A DNA stretch of 36,304 bases from Clostridiales bacterium (GTDB taxonomy: Bacteria > Bacillota > Clostridia > Lachnospirales > Lachnospiraceae), in NCBI GenBank assembly GCA_029098165.1, contig JAQXNU010000036.1, forward strand, positions 1-36,304. Direction: 5' to 3'. Below the pieces are notes generated by a model, which ran no database searches, was not told the origin of the DNA, and was given only the letters and a program-made list of their open reading frames with translations. Every line of letters starts with the position of its first letter. Within the stretch, counting starts at the first letter, position 1. A program made the position numbers and the translations under genes. This document shows positions 17,036 through 25,323 of the stretch, in pieces.

Positions 17036-18397
17036 TTATTCCTCTATTTCGTGTACGTAATCTTTAAACATACATCCACGTTCTTCATAATTCTTAAACA
17101 TTCCCCAACTAGCACAGCAAGGTGATAGCAAGACTGATTCACCTGGATTTGCATGTTCAGCGCAAAAATCAACAGCTTCCTTCAAACTGTCAACTAGTAC
17201 GATATTTTTTACACCAAGACGCTCGGCAGCTACTTTGATCTTCTCTCTTGTCTGGCCTAATAATACAAGATAATTTACCTTTCCATCGAATGCCTTAATC
17301 CATTCATCGTATTCGGAATCCTTATCATATCCACCTGCAATCAATAATGTCTTTGTTTGCATTGCCTTAATTGCCTGAATAGCTGCATCTGGATTGGTAC
17401 CCTTAGAATCGTTGTAATATTTTACTCCATGTTTGGTTGTAACATATTCAATACGATGTTCCACACCCTTAAATGCCATTAATGCTTTGCGGATATCTTC
17501 TACAGGAACATTCATAAACATAGTTACTCCGATGGCTGCCATTACATTCTCATAATTATGTCGACCAAAAATCTGTAATTCGTGAATGTTAATGATTACC
17601 TTTTCACAACTTCCATCATTATAGACAATATCATCGCCTTTTAGATATAATCCTTGATCAAGAATATGACTGGAAGAGAACCACACAATATTAGTTGTAA
17701 TATGCTTTGCTGCTTCTTGTAAGAGAGCATCTTCGTAATTCAAGATACAATAATCGGATGCTGTTTGATTTTCTGTGATACGTAATTTTGCATTTACATA
17801 TGCTTCCATTGTGTGATGACGATTGAGGTGATCCGGTGTTAGATTTAAAATTGCACTTACATCTGGACGGAAGTTGATGACTGTCTCAAGCTGAAAGCTA
17901 CTCATCTCCGCAACTGTAACCGAATTCTCTTTTGTTTCTTCTACCATCTGGGTATAAGGAACACCGATATTTCCAACAACGAATACGCTCTCATAATACG
18001 TCTTCATGATCTCGCCAACTAAAGTAGTAGTTGTTGTCTTACCATTGGTACCAGTAATCGCTGCAATCTTTCCTTTCGAAAACTGATATGCAAGCTCTAT
18101 TTCACCAAGGATTGGAACGCCTTGATCCCTTAACTCATTTACAAATGCTAAATCAGTTGGAACACCTGGGCTTAATACAACATAGTCAAGATCTTTCTTA
18201 ATCTCTTCTGTCAGTTCACCAAAGACAACTTTACCACAAAATCCCTTATTTAACTGTTCTTCGATTGCCTTTTTATCAATGTTCGCATTGGAATCAAAAA
18301 GAATTGTCTGTGCTTTCTTCTCATCTAAAAGATTGAATGCTGCGATACCGCTTTTTCCGGCACCTACCACCAATACTTTTTTATCTTCGAAATTCAT
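17036..18397 (-). CDS. murD: UDP-N-acetylmuramoyl-L-alanine--D-glutamate ligase
   Basis: A 453-residue Mur ligase that adds D-glutamate to UDP-MurNAc-L-Ala in the cytoplasm using ATP. An N-terminal Rossmann domain (KVLVVGAGKSGIAA) is followed by the P-loop ITGTNGKTTTT at about 114-124, the central ligase motifs LNLTPDHLNRH and FGRHNYENVMAA, and the C-terminal segment YYNDSKGTNPDAA. The late motif reads SPCCASWGMFKNYEERG, a small change from the usual SPACAS(F/W)DMF. Start ATG with AGAGG nine bases upstream. In relatives mraY lies just before murD; here the neighbour is a PBP gene 60 bases away, so mraY must be elsewhere. Confidence 0.96.
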   Translation of the reverse strand: MNFEDKKVLVVGAGKSGIAAFNLLDEKKAQTILFDSNANIDKKAIEEQLNKGFCGKVVFGELTEEIKKDLDYVVLSPGVPTDLAFVNELRDQGVPILGEIELAYQFSKGKIAAITGTNGKTTTTTLVGEIMKTYYESVFVVGNIGVPYTQMVEETKENSVTVAEMSSFQLETVINFRPDVSAILNLTPDHLNRHHTMEAYVNAKLRITENQTASDYCILNYEDALLQEAAKHITTNIVWFSSSHILDQGLYLKGDDIVYNDGSCEKVIINIHELQIFGRHNYENVMAAIGVTMFMNVPVEDIRKALMAFKGVEHRIEYVTTKHGVKYYNDSKGTNPDAAIQAIKAMQTKTLLIAGGYDKDSEYDEWIKAFDGKVNYLVLLGQTREKIKVAAERLGVKNIVLVDSLKEAVDFCAEHANPGESVLLSPCCASWGMFKNYEERGCMFKDYVHEIEE

Positions 18398-18456
18398 ATC
18401 TATATGCCTCTTTTCACTTTATTTAACCTGTCATGCAATAACTTTTTTATTATAGG

Positions 18457-20406
18457 CTATTCACAATACAAAATCAAGTCGCTATTGTTTTCAATCATCT
18501 CATTTTCCAATGGGAACTGTTCGGTAACGGTATCCCCTTCGCCAAGCCAATGAACTTCATCAAATGCATACTCTTCAAACAGCTTCTTTGCTTCTGCTTT
18601 TGTCAGACCGACAAAGTTCGGAACACTAAACTTCCCGATATTATACTCTTTGATTTCTTTCTCATTGTAGGAAGGTTCAATTCCCATATAAGGTAAGATG
18701 TTATCAAATAACGATGAAATAACCGGAGCTGCGATCGTACCACCATAATAAATCCCTTTTGGCTCATCAATTATAACGATTGCTATAACCTGCGGATCGT
18801 TCGCTGGTGCAAATCCAAGAAACGAAGAGATGTATTTACCAGAACGTCTAGGAAGCTTTTCGGAGGTTGCGGTTTTACCACCAATCCGAAATCCTGGAAG
18901 ATAGGCTCTTTTACCAGTTCCATCAGCAACTACTGCTTCCAATATCATCTTCATCGTCTCTGACGTTTCTTTTGATACGGCATTCTCTACGGTTTTATAT
19001 TTCAATTCTTTGATCACTGTACCCTCTGCATTGACCACTTCGACTCCAAAATGTGGTGTGACCAATGTACCACCATTGACGATTGCGCTACCTGCACGTA
19101 ATAGCTGGAGTGGTGTGATCTGAAATGACTGACCAAAAGACATTGTAGCCAGTTCCACTGCCCCTACATTCTCAAGTTTATGTTTGATCGAATTTGCTTC
19201 TCCTGGGACATCCACTCCAGTGCGACTGGATAAACCAAGTTTATCAAAATAATAGTAGAATTTTTCAGCTCCAACTCTTGCACCAACCTCCATAAATACC
19301 GGGTTACAAGAGTTCATAACCCCCTGTATAAAATTCTCGCTACCATGGCCTCCCGCCTTATGACAACGGATTCTTCGATCCTCAACCACTTTATATCCTG
19401 GACAGAAGAATCGATCCTCTAATTTCACCACTCCCTCTTCTAACCCTGCTGTTGCAGTTACAATCTTAAATGTTGATCCTGGCTCATAAGTATCGCTAAT
19501 ACATGGATTTCTCCACATATTGTTCAGAGCTTCGGACTTTTCCTTATCCGTCAATGTCTGATCTTTATATTTTTCAAGAAAGGCTTCGTTAAACTGATAA
19601 GGTTTATTTAAATCAAACTCTGGCACATTGGCCATCGCATAGATTTCACCATTTTGTGGATTCATAACGATCAAACTAACACTGTTAGCACCTTTTGCTT
19701 TCATCACGGTGTCTGCTGCTTGTTCTGCAAATTTTTGTATATTGACATCCAAACTTAGATGTACACTATTACCCGGTACTGGTTCAATTCTATTCTCTGC
19801 TGCATTTTCGATTTCAATACCATGTGCAGTGGTCAGGGTAAGAATCGTACCGTTGATTCCCTGAAGGTATTTATCATAGGCTACCTCCAGCCCAATGATT
19901 CCTTGATTGTCACTACCGGTAAATCCAATGACTCTCGAAGCTAAATCGCCATAAGGATAAAAACGCTTATAGTCTTCATCCACCATAACCCCATCCAACG
20001 AAAGATTACGAATATAATCCGCTGTTTCTTTATCCACGTTGGATTTAATTCGTTCAATGGAGGAATACTTTTCAACTCTCTTGCGAACTGTTTCTTCACT
20101 TAAGTTGAGTGCAGAAGATAACTCTTTAATAACAAGTTCAGGATCCGTAATCTGATTATGTATCACCGATATGGTACTTACCGACTTATTCGAAGCGATA
20201 ATCGTACCATTTCGGTCGTAGAGCGTACCTCGTTCAGCTTTAATGCTTCGTTCACGCTCATGTAATTCCTGTGCTTTCACAGCATAATTATCAGAATTTA
20301 TTACCATTAGATAAAACAACCTACCAATGAGGTAACAACTGACTAAAAGTACTGCAATTGCAACATAGGAAAAATTCTTTCGATTATATGATTTATATCG
20401 ATGCAT
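18457..20406 (-). CDS. Class B penicillin-binding protein with PASTA domain (SpoVD-like)
   Basis: A 649-residue bitopic transpeptidase that crosslinks peptidoglycan. A membrane helix is at about 13-35 and the dimerisation domain begins ERGTLYDRNGTIIA. The catalytic domain has SxxK at Ser311-Lys314 (PGSTFK), SCN at 366-368, and KTA at 511-513 where KTG is usual. One PASTA domain closes the protein (about 593-648, FSVPNFVGLTKAEAKKLFEE). The C-terminal PASTA resembles SpoVD of sporulation cortex synthesis, although a division role cannot be excluded. Ribosome site upstream of the ATG is weak. The paralogue lies directly upstream and murD downstream. Confidence 0.9.
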   Translation of the reverse strand: MHRYKSYNRKNFSYVAIAVLLVSCYLIGRLFYLMVINSDNYAVKAQELHERERSIKAERGTLYDRNGTIIASNKSVSTISVIHNQITDPELVIKELSSALNLSEETVRKRVEKYSSIERIKSNVDKETADYIRNLSLDGVMVDEDYKRFYPYGDLASRVIGFTGSDNQGIIGLEVAYDKYLQGINGTILTLTTAHGIEIENAAENRIEPVPGNSVHLSLDVNIQKFAEQAADTVMKAKGANSVSLIVMNPQNGEIYAMANVPEFDLNKPYQFNEAFLEKYKDQTLTDKEKSEALNNMWRNPCISDTYEPGSTFKIVTATAGLEEGVVKLEDRFFCPGYKVVEDRRIRCHKAGGHGSENFIQGVMNSCNPVFMEVGARVGAEKFYYYFDKLGLSSRTGVDVPGEANSIKHKLENVGAVELATMSFGQSFQITPLQLLRAGSAIVNGGTLVTPHFGVEVVNAEGTVIKELKYKTVENAVSKETSETMKMILEAVVADGTGKRAYLPGFRIGGKTATSEKLPRRSGKYISSFLGFAPANDPQVIAIVIIDEPKGIYYGGTIAAPVISSLFDNILPYMGIEPSYNEKEIKEYNIGKFSVPNFVGLTKAEAKKLFEEYAFDEVHWLGEGDTVTEQFPLENEMIENNSDLILYCE

Positions 20407-20477
20407 ATAATGACCATACCGTAAACTCTTATCATTCTATTCTATTAAAGTATGGCTTGTTTTATGAACACATTTTT

Positions 20478-22457
20478 TTAATTTTCTGATTCTTCATCTT
20501 CTTCGTTCTGGTGAGTATCTTCTGGCATATTATCTAAGTCATTCGGAAGAGCCGGTGCCTCACTATCCGTAAATCCAGGTTCTTCTGGTTCGATTGGATT
20601 TCCATCTTCATCGACTAATGGCTGTTCCTCTTTCATAGGAAGATCAACACGATATTCAATATCACCTTCTGGATAAACATCTAACAATGGCAAGATGTCC
20701 TTTAAAATTTGACTAGCTAATGTTGTCGCTAATGCACTGCTTGCTACTCTCTCAGGATCATGAGCCGTATCGATCACCACGTAAATAACGACCTGAGGGT
20801 CATCTGTTGGTACACAACCGATAAAGGAAACAACATATTTTCCATTACCTCTAGGGAGTTTCTGTGCAGTACCCGTCTTACCACCTACAAGATATCCTGG
20901 AACCTGTGCTGGTTTTGCGGTACCTTCTTGTACTGTAAGATATAATGCTTCTCTTAAGAACTCAGAAGTTTTTGCAGACACAGTTTCATTTACAACCACA
21001 GGTTCTTTTGCATCTACAACGGTTCCCCTATCATCAATGATTTCTTTTACAACCGTTGGCTGATAGTAATAACCGCCATTGATCAGAGAAGAGAAACCAG
21101 CGACCATCTGAGTCATAGTCACTGTAAATGTCTGACCAAAACTATTCGTTGCAAGTTCTACCGTTCTCATTTTACTAGCGTCATATAACAGACCGTATGC
21201 CTCACCAGGAAGATCGATTCCTGTTTTTTTTCCGAAATTAAAATGATCCTGGTAAATACAAAATTCTTCAGGCCCTAATCTTTTACCAATTTCCATCATC
21301 GCTGGGTTACAAGATTTCATTAAGGATTGCGCTAACGTTACTTGACCGTGGGTAGCATTACATCGAATTCTACGATCTGCGACTAATTCAACACCTTTAC
21401 ATAAAAACGTGGAGTCCGGAGTTACTACATTCTCTTCCAAACCTGCAGCAACCGTAAATGGTTTAAATGTAGAACCTGGCTCATATGCATCACTGATGCA
21501 GAAGTTTCTCCACATATGATTGCGAGCGTTCATTTTTTCTTCCTCTGTCATAGAAGCAATCTCTACTTCAGAATAATACTTGGAGAGATCAAATGGATCA
21601 TTCAGATTAAAACTATGGTTATTCGCCATCGCATAAATCTGTCCATTATTCGGATTGGAAACGATGATACCAACATTATCTGCACCAACCTCCTCCATAA
21701 ATTGATCAATATGCTGTTCAACTAACTGCTGAACTGCGGTATCGATTGTAGAAATGATCGTATTACCATTGACCGCCGGCTTTACTGTTCGTTTCAGATT
21801 TAATTCAGCGTCAAAATAACCATAGATACGACCATTCGTACCATTTAAAGCTGAATTATAATTTTGCTCAATTCCCCACGTACCAACATCACCTGCACTT
21901 GTATAACCAATTACATGAGATGCTAAAGAATCATAAGGATAAATACGCTCATACTCTTCTTCAAACCATACACCCTTGATCTTTTTGCTCGCTTTCTGTA
22001 GTTCTTCGAACTGAGAAACAAGTTCATACTCTTGCTTTTTTCTTAACACATAATAAGAACTATCTGGATTCTTATCCAAGATACTTCTAAGCTCCGCATC
22101 GGTTACGTCAGTAAACACCTGACATATTGCAGCCAATGTATCATCAACATTTCTCGGATCCGTTAACAAAACCTTCGGATCAAAGATAATATTATAAACT
22201 TTCTTGCTTGTTGCCAATACTGTACCATTACGATCTAGAATACTTCCTCTTTGATACGGTAACGCCGTACTAACATAGCTCTGCTGCGACAACACTCTCT
22301 TCGCATATCGCTGGCCATCGGTATTATTCAAATAAATCAATCTACCAACTAACCCACACATTAATAGAATAATCAAAAAGAACACAAACAACAGTTTATG
22401 CTTCATGAAATTCTTAAATCTTTTCGGTTCTTTCCTACCATTTCCTCTTCTTCTCAT
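20478..22457 (-). CDS. Class B penicillin-binding protein (FtsI/PBP2B-like)
   Basis: A 659-residue division-type transpeptidase. A basic cytoplasmic N terminus is followed by a membrane helix at about 21-43, then the dimerisation domain (RGSILDRNGTVLA). The penicillin-binding domain has SxxK at Ser329-Lys332 (PGSTFK), SCN at 382-384 and a canonical KTG at 527-529. Instead of PASTA repeats the C terminus is a long acidic Pro/Glu/Asp tail of about 60 residues, probably disordered and outside the membrane. Start ATG with GGAG upstream. It follows ftsL in the usual ftsL-pbp order, but a terminator-like hairpin separates the two. Septal synthesis with the SEDS protein downstream is the likely role. 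Confidence 0.92.
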   Translation of the reverse strand: MRRRGNGRKEPKRFKNFMKHKLLFVFFLIILLMCGLVGRLIYLNNTDGQRYAKRVLSQQSYVSTALPYQRGSILDRNGTVLATSKKVYNIIFDPKVLLTDPRNVDDTLAAICQVFTDVTDAELRSILDKNPDSSYYVLRKKQEYELVSQFEELQKASKKIKGVWFEEEYERIYPYDSLASHVIGYTSAGDVGTWGIEQNYNSALNGTNGRIYGYFDAELNLKRTVKPAVNGNTIISTIDTAVQQLVEQHIDQFMEEVGADNVGIIVSNPNNGQIYAMANNHSFNLNDPFDLSKYYSEVEIASMTEEEKMNARNHMWRNFCISDAYEPGSTFKPFTVAAGLEENVVTPDSTFLCKGVELVADRRIRCNATHGQVTLAQSLMKSCNPAMMEIGKRLGPEEFCIYQDHFNFGKKTGIDLPGEAYGLLYDASKMRTVELATNSFGQTFTVTMTQMVAGFSSLINGGYYYQPTVVKEIIDDRGTVVDAKEPVVVNETVSAKTSEFLREALYLTVQEGTAKPAQVPGYLVGGKTGTAQKLPRGNGKYVVSFIGCVPTDDPQVVIYVVIDTAHDPERVASSALATTLASQILKDILPLLDVYPEGDIEYRVDLPMKEEQPLVDEDGNPIEPEEPGFTDSEAPALPNDLDNMPEDTHQNEEDEESEN

Positions 22458-22550
22458 AATTGCTCTCCTATACTTATCAAAGCACTTATTTTACTACTCT
22501 ACCAACCCATACCGATTGGCCTACCCCAGGAGTTTTGACGTCCCACCTCC

Positions 22551-22603
22551 AAAAAAGAAAGCAAGAAAAAACCCTAAATGTAGTTAGAGATTCTTCTTGC
22601 TTC
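22551..22603 (-). terminator. Terminator-like hairpin between ftsL and the PBP gene
   Basis: On the minus strand GAAGCAAGAA pairs with TTCTTGCTTTC (one bulge) around a roughly 26-base loop, and the second arm is followed by six T. It lies about 30 bases after the ftsL stop and 95 bases before the next start codon, so it may attenuate expression of the downstream wall genes. Confidence 0.65.
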
Positions 22604-22631
22604 ATAGTTGTGGTTATGGAATGCCCTTATA

Positions 22632-23150
22632 CTAGTTAGCAGAAGGAATATCGTCGTACTGTCTTACATAGCCCGAATCATTAGCATCGTAAGTAATAAC
22701 CGCATTGTTATTTGGATGAACCATACCAAGTTCACCAACTGCGATACGATATACCTCATCCAGATCAACTGGCTTGTTGATTGACATTTCCATCGCATCG
22801 TTCTTATCCGTCAGATCATTGACCTGATTTTCAAGAACTGTAATTTGTTTATCTAACTGAATCGCATTAGACTGAGCTTGCAAATAGTTAAAGCAAACAT
22901 ATAGTGTTATCGCCATAGCACCACATAACAAAACCATGGAAAAGAAATCAATTCCACGACCTACATGTGGCTGTCTTGCTGGTCTTGCCTCTGGCTGCTG
23001 TTTTGTCCTCCGTTCTGGTGGTGTAACAACCTGTGGCTGCGGTCTTTGGTAAGCACCGTAATCTCTCTGTGGAACAGCATTTAGTTTACGCGCAGTGTTC
23101 CCTGAAATATATGAGGTTTGATTATATTTTCGCCTATTTTCAGCATCCAT
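22632..23150 (-). CDS. ftsL: FtsL-like cell division protein
   Basis: A 172-residue bitopic protein. It has an unusually long cytoplasmic N terminus (about 67 residues) rich in Gln, Pro, Arg and Tyr, a single membrane helix at 68-90, and a leucine-zipper-like coiled coil at about 92-125 outside the membrane, where FtsL normally pairs with DivIC and DivIB. The tail with DLDEVYRIAVGELGMVHP matches FtsL families. Sequence conservation in FtsL is low; the call rests on topology and the position between rsmH and a division PBP. GGGGA precedes the ATG. It starts 19 bases after rsmH. Confidence 0.85.
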   Translation of the reverse strand: MDAENRRKYNQTSYISGNTARKLNAVPQRDYGAYQRPQPQVVTPPERRTKQQPEARPARQPHVGRGIDFFSMVLLCGAMAITLYVCFNYLQAQSNAIQLDKQITVLENQVNDLTDKNDAMEMSINKPVDLDEVYRIAVGELGMVHPNNNAVITYDANDSGYVRQYDDIPSAN

Positions 23151-23169
23151 GCCGATATCCCCCTATCTG

Positions 23170-24114
23170 CTACTGTGCAGTTCTTTTTTCAAATACTCTT
23201 AGTTTTGCACTTTTGGATCTTGAATTGAATTCCATTTCCTCTTCGGTTGGTAAAATTGGTTTTCTTGTAATATTGATCCCTTTTGATTTTCTTCCACAAA
23301 CACAAACTGGAAAGCTAGGTGGACATTCACATGGATTCTCATTCTTCTTAAATGCCACTTTTACCATTCTATCTTCTAAAGAATGGAACGTAATAATACA
23401 AAGCCGTCCGCCTTCGTCGAGTAGATCGATCATGTCGTCCAATGTATTATTCAGAACATCCAGCTCATGGTTCAGTTCAATTCGAATTGCCTGAAATGTC
23501 TTCTTCGCCGGATGACCTGTTGCCATTCTTATCTTCATAGGTATTGCTGCTTTGATTGCTTCCGCTAACTCATATGTGGTTTCGATTGGTTTTTCGTTTC
23601 GGACACGAACAATGTGTTTTGCAATATTCTTCGCAAACTTGTCCTCTCCATAATCACGGATAATACGATATAATTCAGATTCACTATAGTTATTGACAAT
23701 ATCGCGTGCCGTTATTGGATTACGGTTGTCCATTCTCATGTCTAATGGTGCATTCTCTTTATATGAGAATCCTCTCTCCGGCGTATCTAACTGATAAGAG
23801 GAAACTCCCAAATCAACTAAGATACCATCTACTTTTTGAATGCCCAAATCATAAAGTACTTTTTTCATATCACAGTAATTACTGCGTACTACAGTCAATT
23901 TATCCTTAAATACACTTAAGCGTTCGCTTGCAGCGCGGATCGCATCCTCATCCTGATCAATGCCTATATATCTTCCATTTGGTCCTAGACGCTTACAAAC
24001 TTCATAAGCATGTCCACCACCACCAAGTGTTCCATCTACATAGATTCCATTTTCTTTAATATTTAAGTTATCAATTGTTTCATTCAGCAGTACTGAAATG
24101 TGTTTAAATTCCAT
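23170..24114 (-). CDS. rsmH: 16S rRNA (cytosine1402-N4)-methyltransferase RsmH (MraW)
   Basis: A 314-residue SAM-dependent methyltransferase that modifies C1402 of 16S rRNA in the ribosomal P site. The start [14 protein letters not shown], motif [12 protein letters not shown], the [12 protein letters not shown] segment, [13 protein letters not shown] and [12 protein letters not shown] are all characteristic, as is the C-terminal SAKLRV. The length is typical. AAGGAAGG precedes the ATG. It is the second gene of the cluster, 24 bases after mraZ. Confidence 0.97.
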   Translation of the reverse strand: MEFKHISVLLNETIDNLNIKENGIYVDGTLGGGGHAYEVCKRLGPNGRYIGIDQDEDAIRAASERLSVFKDKLTVVRSNYCDMKKVLYDLGIQKVDGILVDLGVSSYQLDTPERGFSYKENAPLDMRMDNRNPITARDIVNNYSESELYRIIRDYGEDKFAKNIAKHIVRVRNEKPIETTYELAEAIKAAIPMKIRMATGHPAKKTFQAIRIELNHELDVLNNTLDDMIDLLDEGGRLCIITFHSLEDRMVKVAFKKNENPCECPPSFPVCVCGRKSKGINITRKPILPTEEEMEFNSRSKSAKLRVFEKRTAQ

Positions 24115-24137
24115 CTTAATTTCCTTCCTTTAGTACG

Positions 24138-24563
24138 TTAGAAGCTAAGGCCAAATTCTGACATATGGTCTGCAATATCATCCATATTATCATAACTATT
24201 GCTTTCCCAACGTTCCTTACTCCAAATCTCAATTTTAGTCAGTACACCAACAAAGACGATCTCTTTGTCTAGTCCTGCATGTTCCCTAAGATTATTCGGT
24301 ATTAATATTCTGCCCTGCTTGTCCACTTCGCAATCAGCGGCACCTGCCATGAAGTAACGTTGTAGCTGTCTAGCTTCTTTGTTGCCTGGAAGGTTTTTAA
24401 GTCCTGTTACAAAGTGCTCCCATTCATCATTAGGATATACAAATAAACAGCCATCCAAACCTACAGTAACAACAAAATGTTCACCAAGAGCATCACGAAA
24501 TTTAGAAGGTACAATAATTCTCCCCTTCGCATCAATCGTATGATTGTATTCTCCCATGAACAT
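24138..24563 (-). CDS. mraZ: Transcriptional regulator MraZ
   Basis: A 141-residue DNA-binding protein made of two AbrB/SpoVT-like repeats: MGEYNHTIDAKGRIIVPSKF at the N terminus and CEVDKQGRILIPNNLREHA at about residues 77-95, each with the DxKGR-type turn. MraZ proteins form rings and repress their own division/wall operon by binding repeated sites near the promoter. The ATG at 24563 is chosen because AGGTGA lies seven bases upstream and the family begins MFMGEY; an in-frame extension to 24581 has no site. The repeat array directly upstream is the expected operator. Confidence 0.96.
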   Translation of the reverse strand: MFMGEYNHTIDAKGRIIVPSKFRDALGEHFVVTVGLDGCLFVYPNDEWEHFVTGLKNLPGNKEARQLQRYFMAGAADCEVDKQGRILIPNNLREHAGLDKEIVFVGVLTKIEIWSKERWESNSYDNMDDIADHMSEFGLSF

Positions 24564-24631
24564 ATGTATCTCACCTGCCATCTATTTGTTTCAAGGTAAA
24601 GTTACGTTCGTATTCCTTGCCTTATCATCCT

Positions 24632-24699
24632 CCACTTGGCACCACTTTGAACTACTTTTCACCACTTTCCACCACTTCTGACACTATTTTAACCCACTT
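24632..24699 (-). promoter_or_regulatory. MraZ operator: array of 10-base direct repeats
   Basis: On the minus strand AAGTGG-type units occur at 24672-24677, 24662-24667, 24652-24657 (AAGTAG), 24642-24647 and 24632-24637, each exactly 10 bases from the next; a degenerate unit is at 24682-24687 and another good one in the promoter spacer at 24694-24699. MraZ of other bacteria binds G-rich repeats with a 10-base period, so I read this as the autoregulatory operator. Confidence 0.75.
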
Positions 24700-24714
24700 T
24701 CTTGAAAAAATCAA
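24686..24714 (-). promoter_or_regulatory. Sigma-A promoter of the mraZ operon
   Basis: On the minus strand TTGATT (24709-24714) is followed after exactly 17 bases by TAAAAT (24686-24691). One MraZ-type repeat lies within the spacer and the others lie downstream of the start of transcription. Confidence 0.8.
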
Positions 24715-24805
24715 GGATATTTTAAGTTTTGATTAAGTTTTGCTTGCAATTTTGTTAGTAATTTAATTCGATCTTCATTTTTTTGTTAACATTATATTCC
24801 GTGAA

Positions 24806-25114
24806 TCAATTCACTAAAAAAGGACAAAAAAATAGACCAGGCATATTACCCCGTCTATCGTTGTTCTCGTTATCAACGATTAATTCTTCTTCATGACTGC
24901 TTTGATCTGTCATATTTAGCACAAAAGCCACAGCAGCCAGTGGCATCATCCATAACATACATTTCTTTATCACACGTAATACAAAGACAATCGTCCCATC
25001 ATATTCTACTAACACGTCCCCTGGCAAGGTTACTTTGTCAGCATGTCTGACTTTACTACCTTGCGGCAGGATGCTCAATACTAAGTGGACAATCCCCATA
25101 ACGATAGCATACAT
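24806..25114 (-). CDS. Small membrane protein of unknown function
   Basis: A 102-residue protein with a hydrophobic N terminus (about 1-17), a middle segment KVTLPGDVLVEYDGTIVFVL that could be beta-stranded, and a second hydrophobic helix at about 52-68 (MLWMMPLAAVAFVLNM). I recognise no family. GAGGAG precedes the ATG at normal spacing, supporting translation. The last ~17 codons overlap an intrinsic terminator and look non-natural in composition (GLFFCPFLVN), so the ancestral stop may have been earlier. It lies between lgt and mraZ in the same direction, downstream of a large inverted repeat. Confidence 0.65.
   Translation of the reverse strand: MYAIVMGIVHLVLSILPQGSKVRHADKVTLPGDVLVEYDGTIVFVLRVIKKCMLWMMPLAAVAFVLNMTDQSSHEEELIVDNENNDRRGNMPGLFFCPFLVN
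24826..24858 (-). terminator. Intrinsic terminator inside the end of the small membrane protein gene
   Basis: On the minus strand ATAGAC (24853-24858) pairs with GTCTAT (24832-24837), with an inner GGG/CCT pair, followed by seven T. It insulates the mraZ promoter from upstream transcription. Confidence 0.7.
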
Positions 25115-25151
25115 AACGTTCTCCTCTTCTGTATTTTGTATTTATAAAAAG

Positions 25152-25296
25152 GGACTGTGAAAAAACAAAAACGAGGAGAGATGCAGGCTATCGTATTAGA
25201 ATTTGGCTGCCTTTCCCTTCCATACATTCTTAGCCAAATTCTAATACAACTCCCCGTCTCTCACGCATATCTCTTTTCGCTGTTTTTTCACAGTCC
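25152..25296 (-). repeat. Large nested inverted repeat downstream of lgt
   Basis: Outer perfect 16-base arms GGACTGTGAAAAAACA (25152-25167) and complement (25281-25296) enclose inner perfect 16-base arms GTATTAGAATTTGGCT (25193-25208) and complement (25232-25247). On the minus strand the last arm is followed by CTTTTTAT, so the whole may act as a large intrinsic terminator for ychF-lgt. A miniature mobile element is the alternative. Confidence 0.75.
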
Positions 25297-25323
25297 GTTT
25301 TCATAGCAAAGCATAAACGTTTC

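Noticed and set aside
24632-24699. Short regular repeats considered as a CRISPR-like array
   Set aside because: Units are only 6-8 bases with a 10-base period and lie in the mraZ promoter; they fit an MraZ operator.
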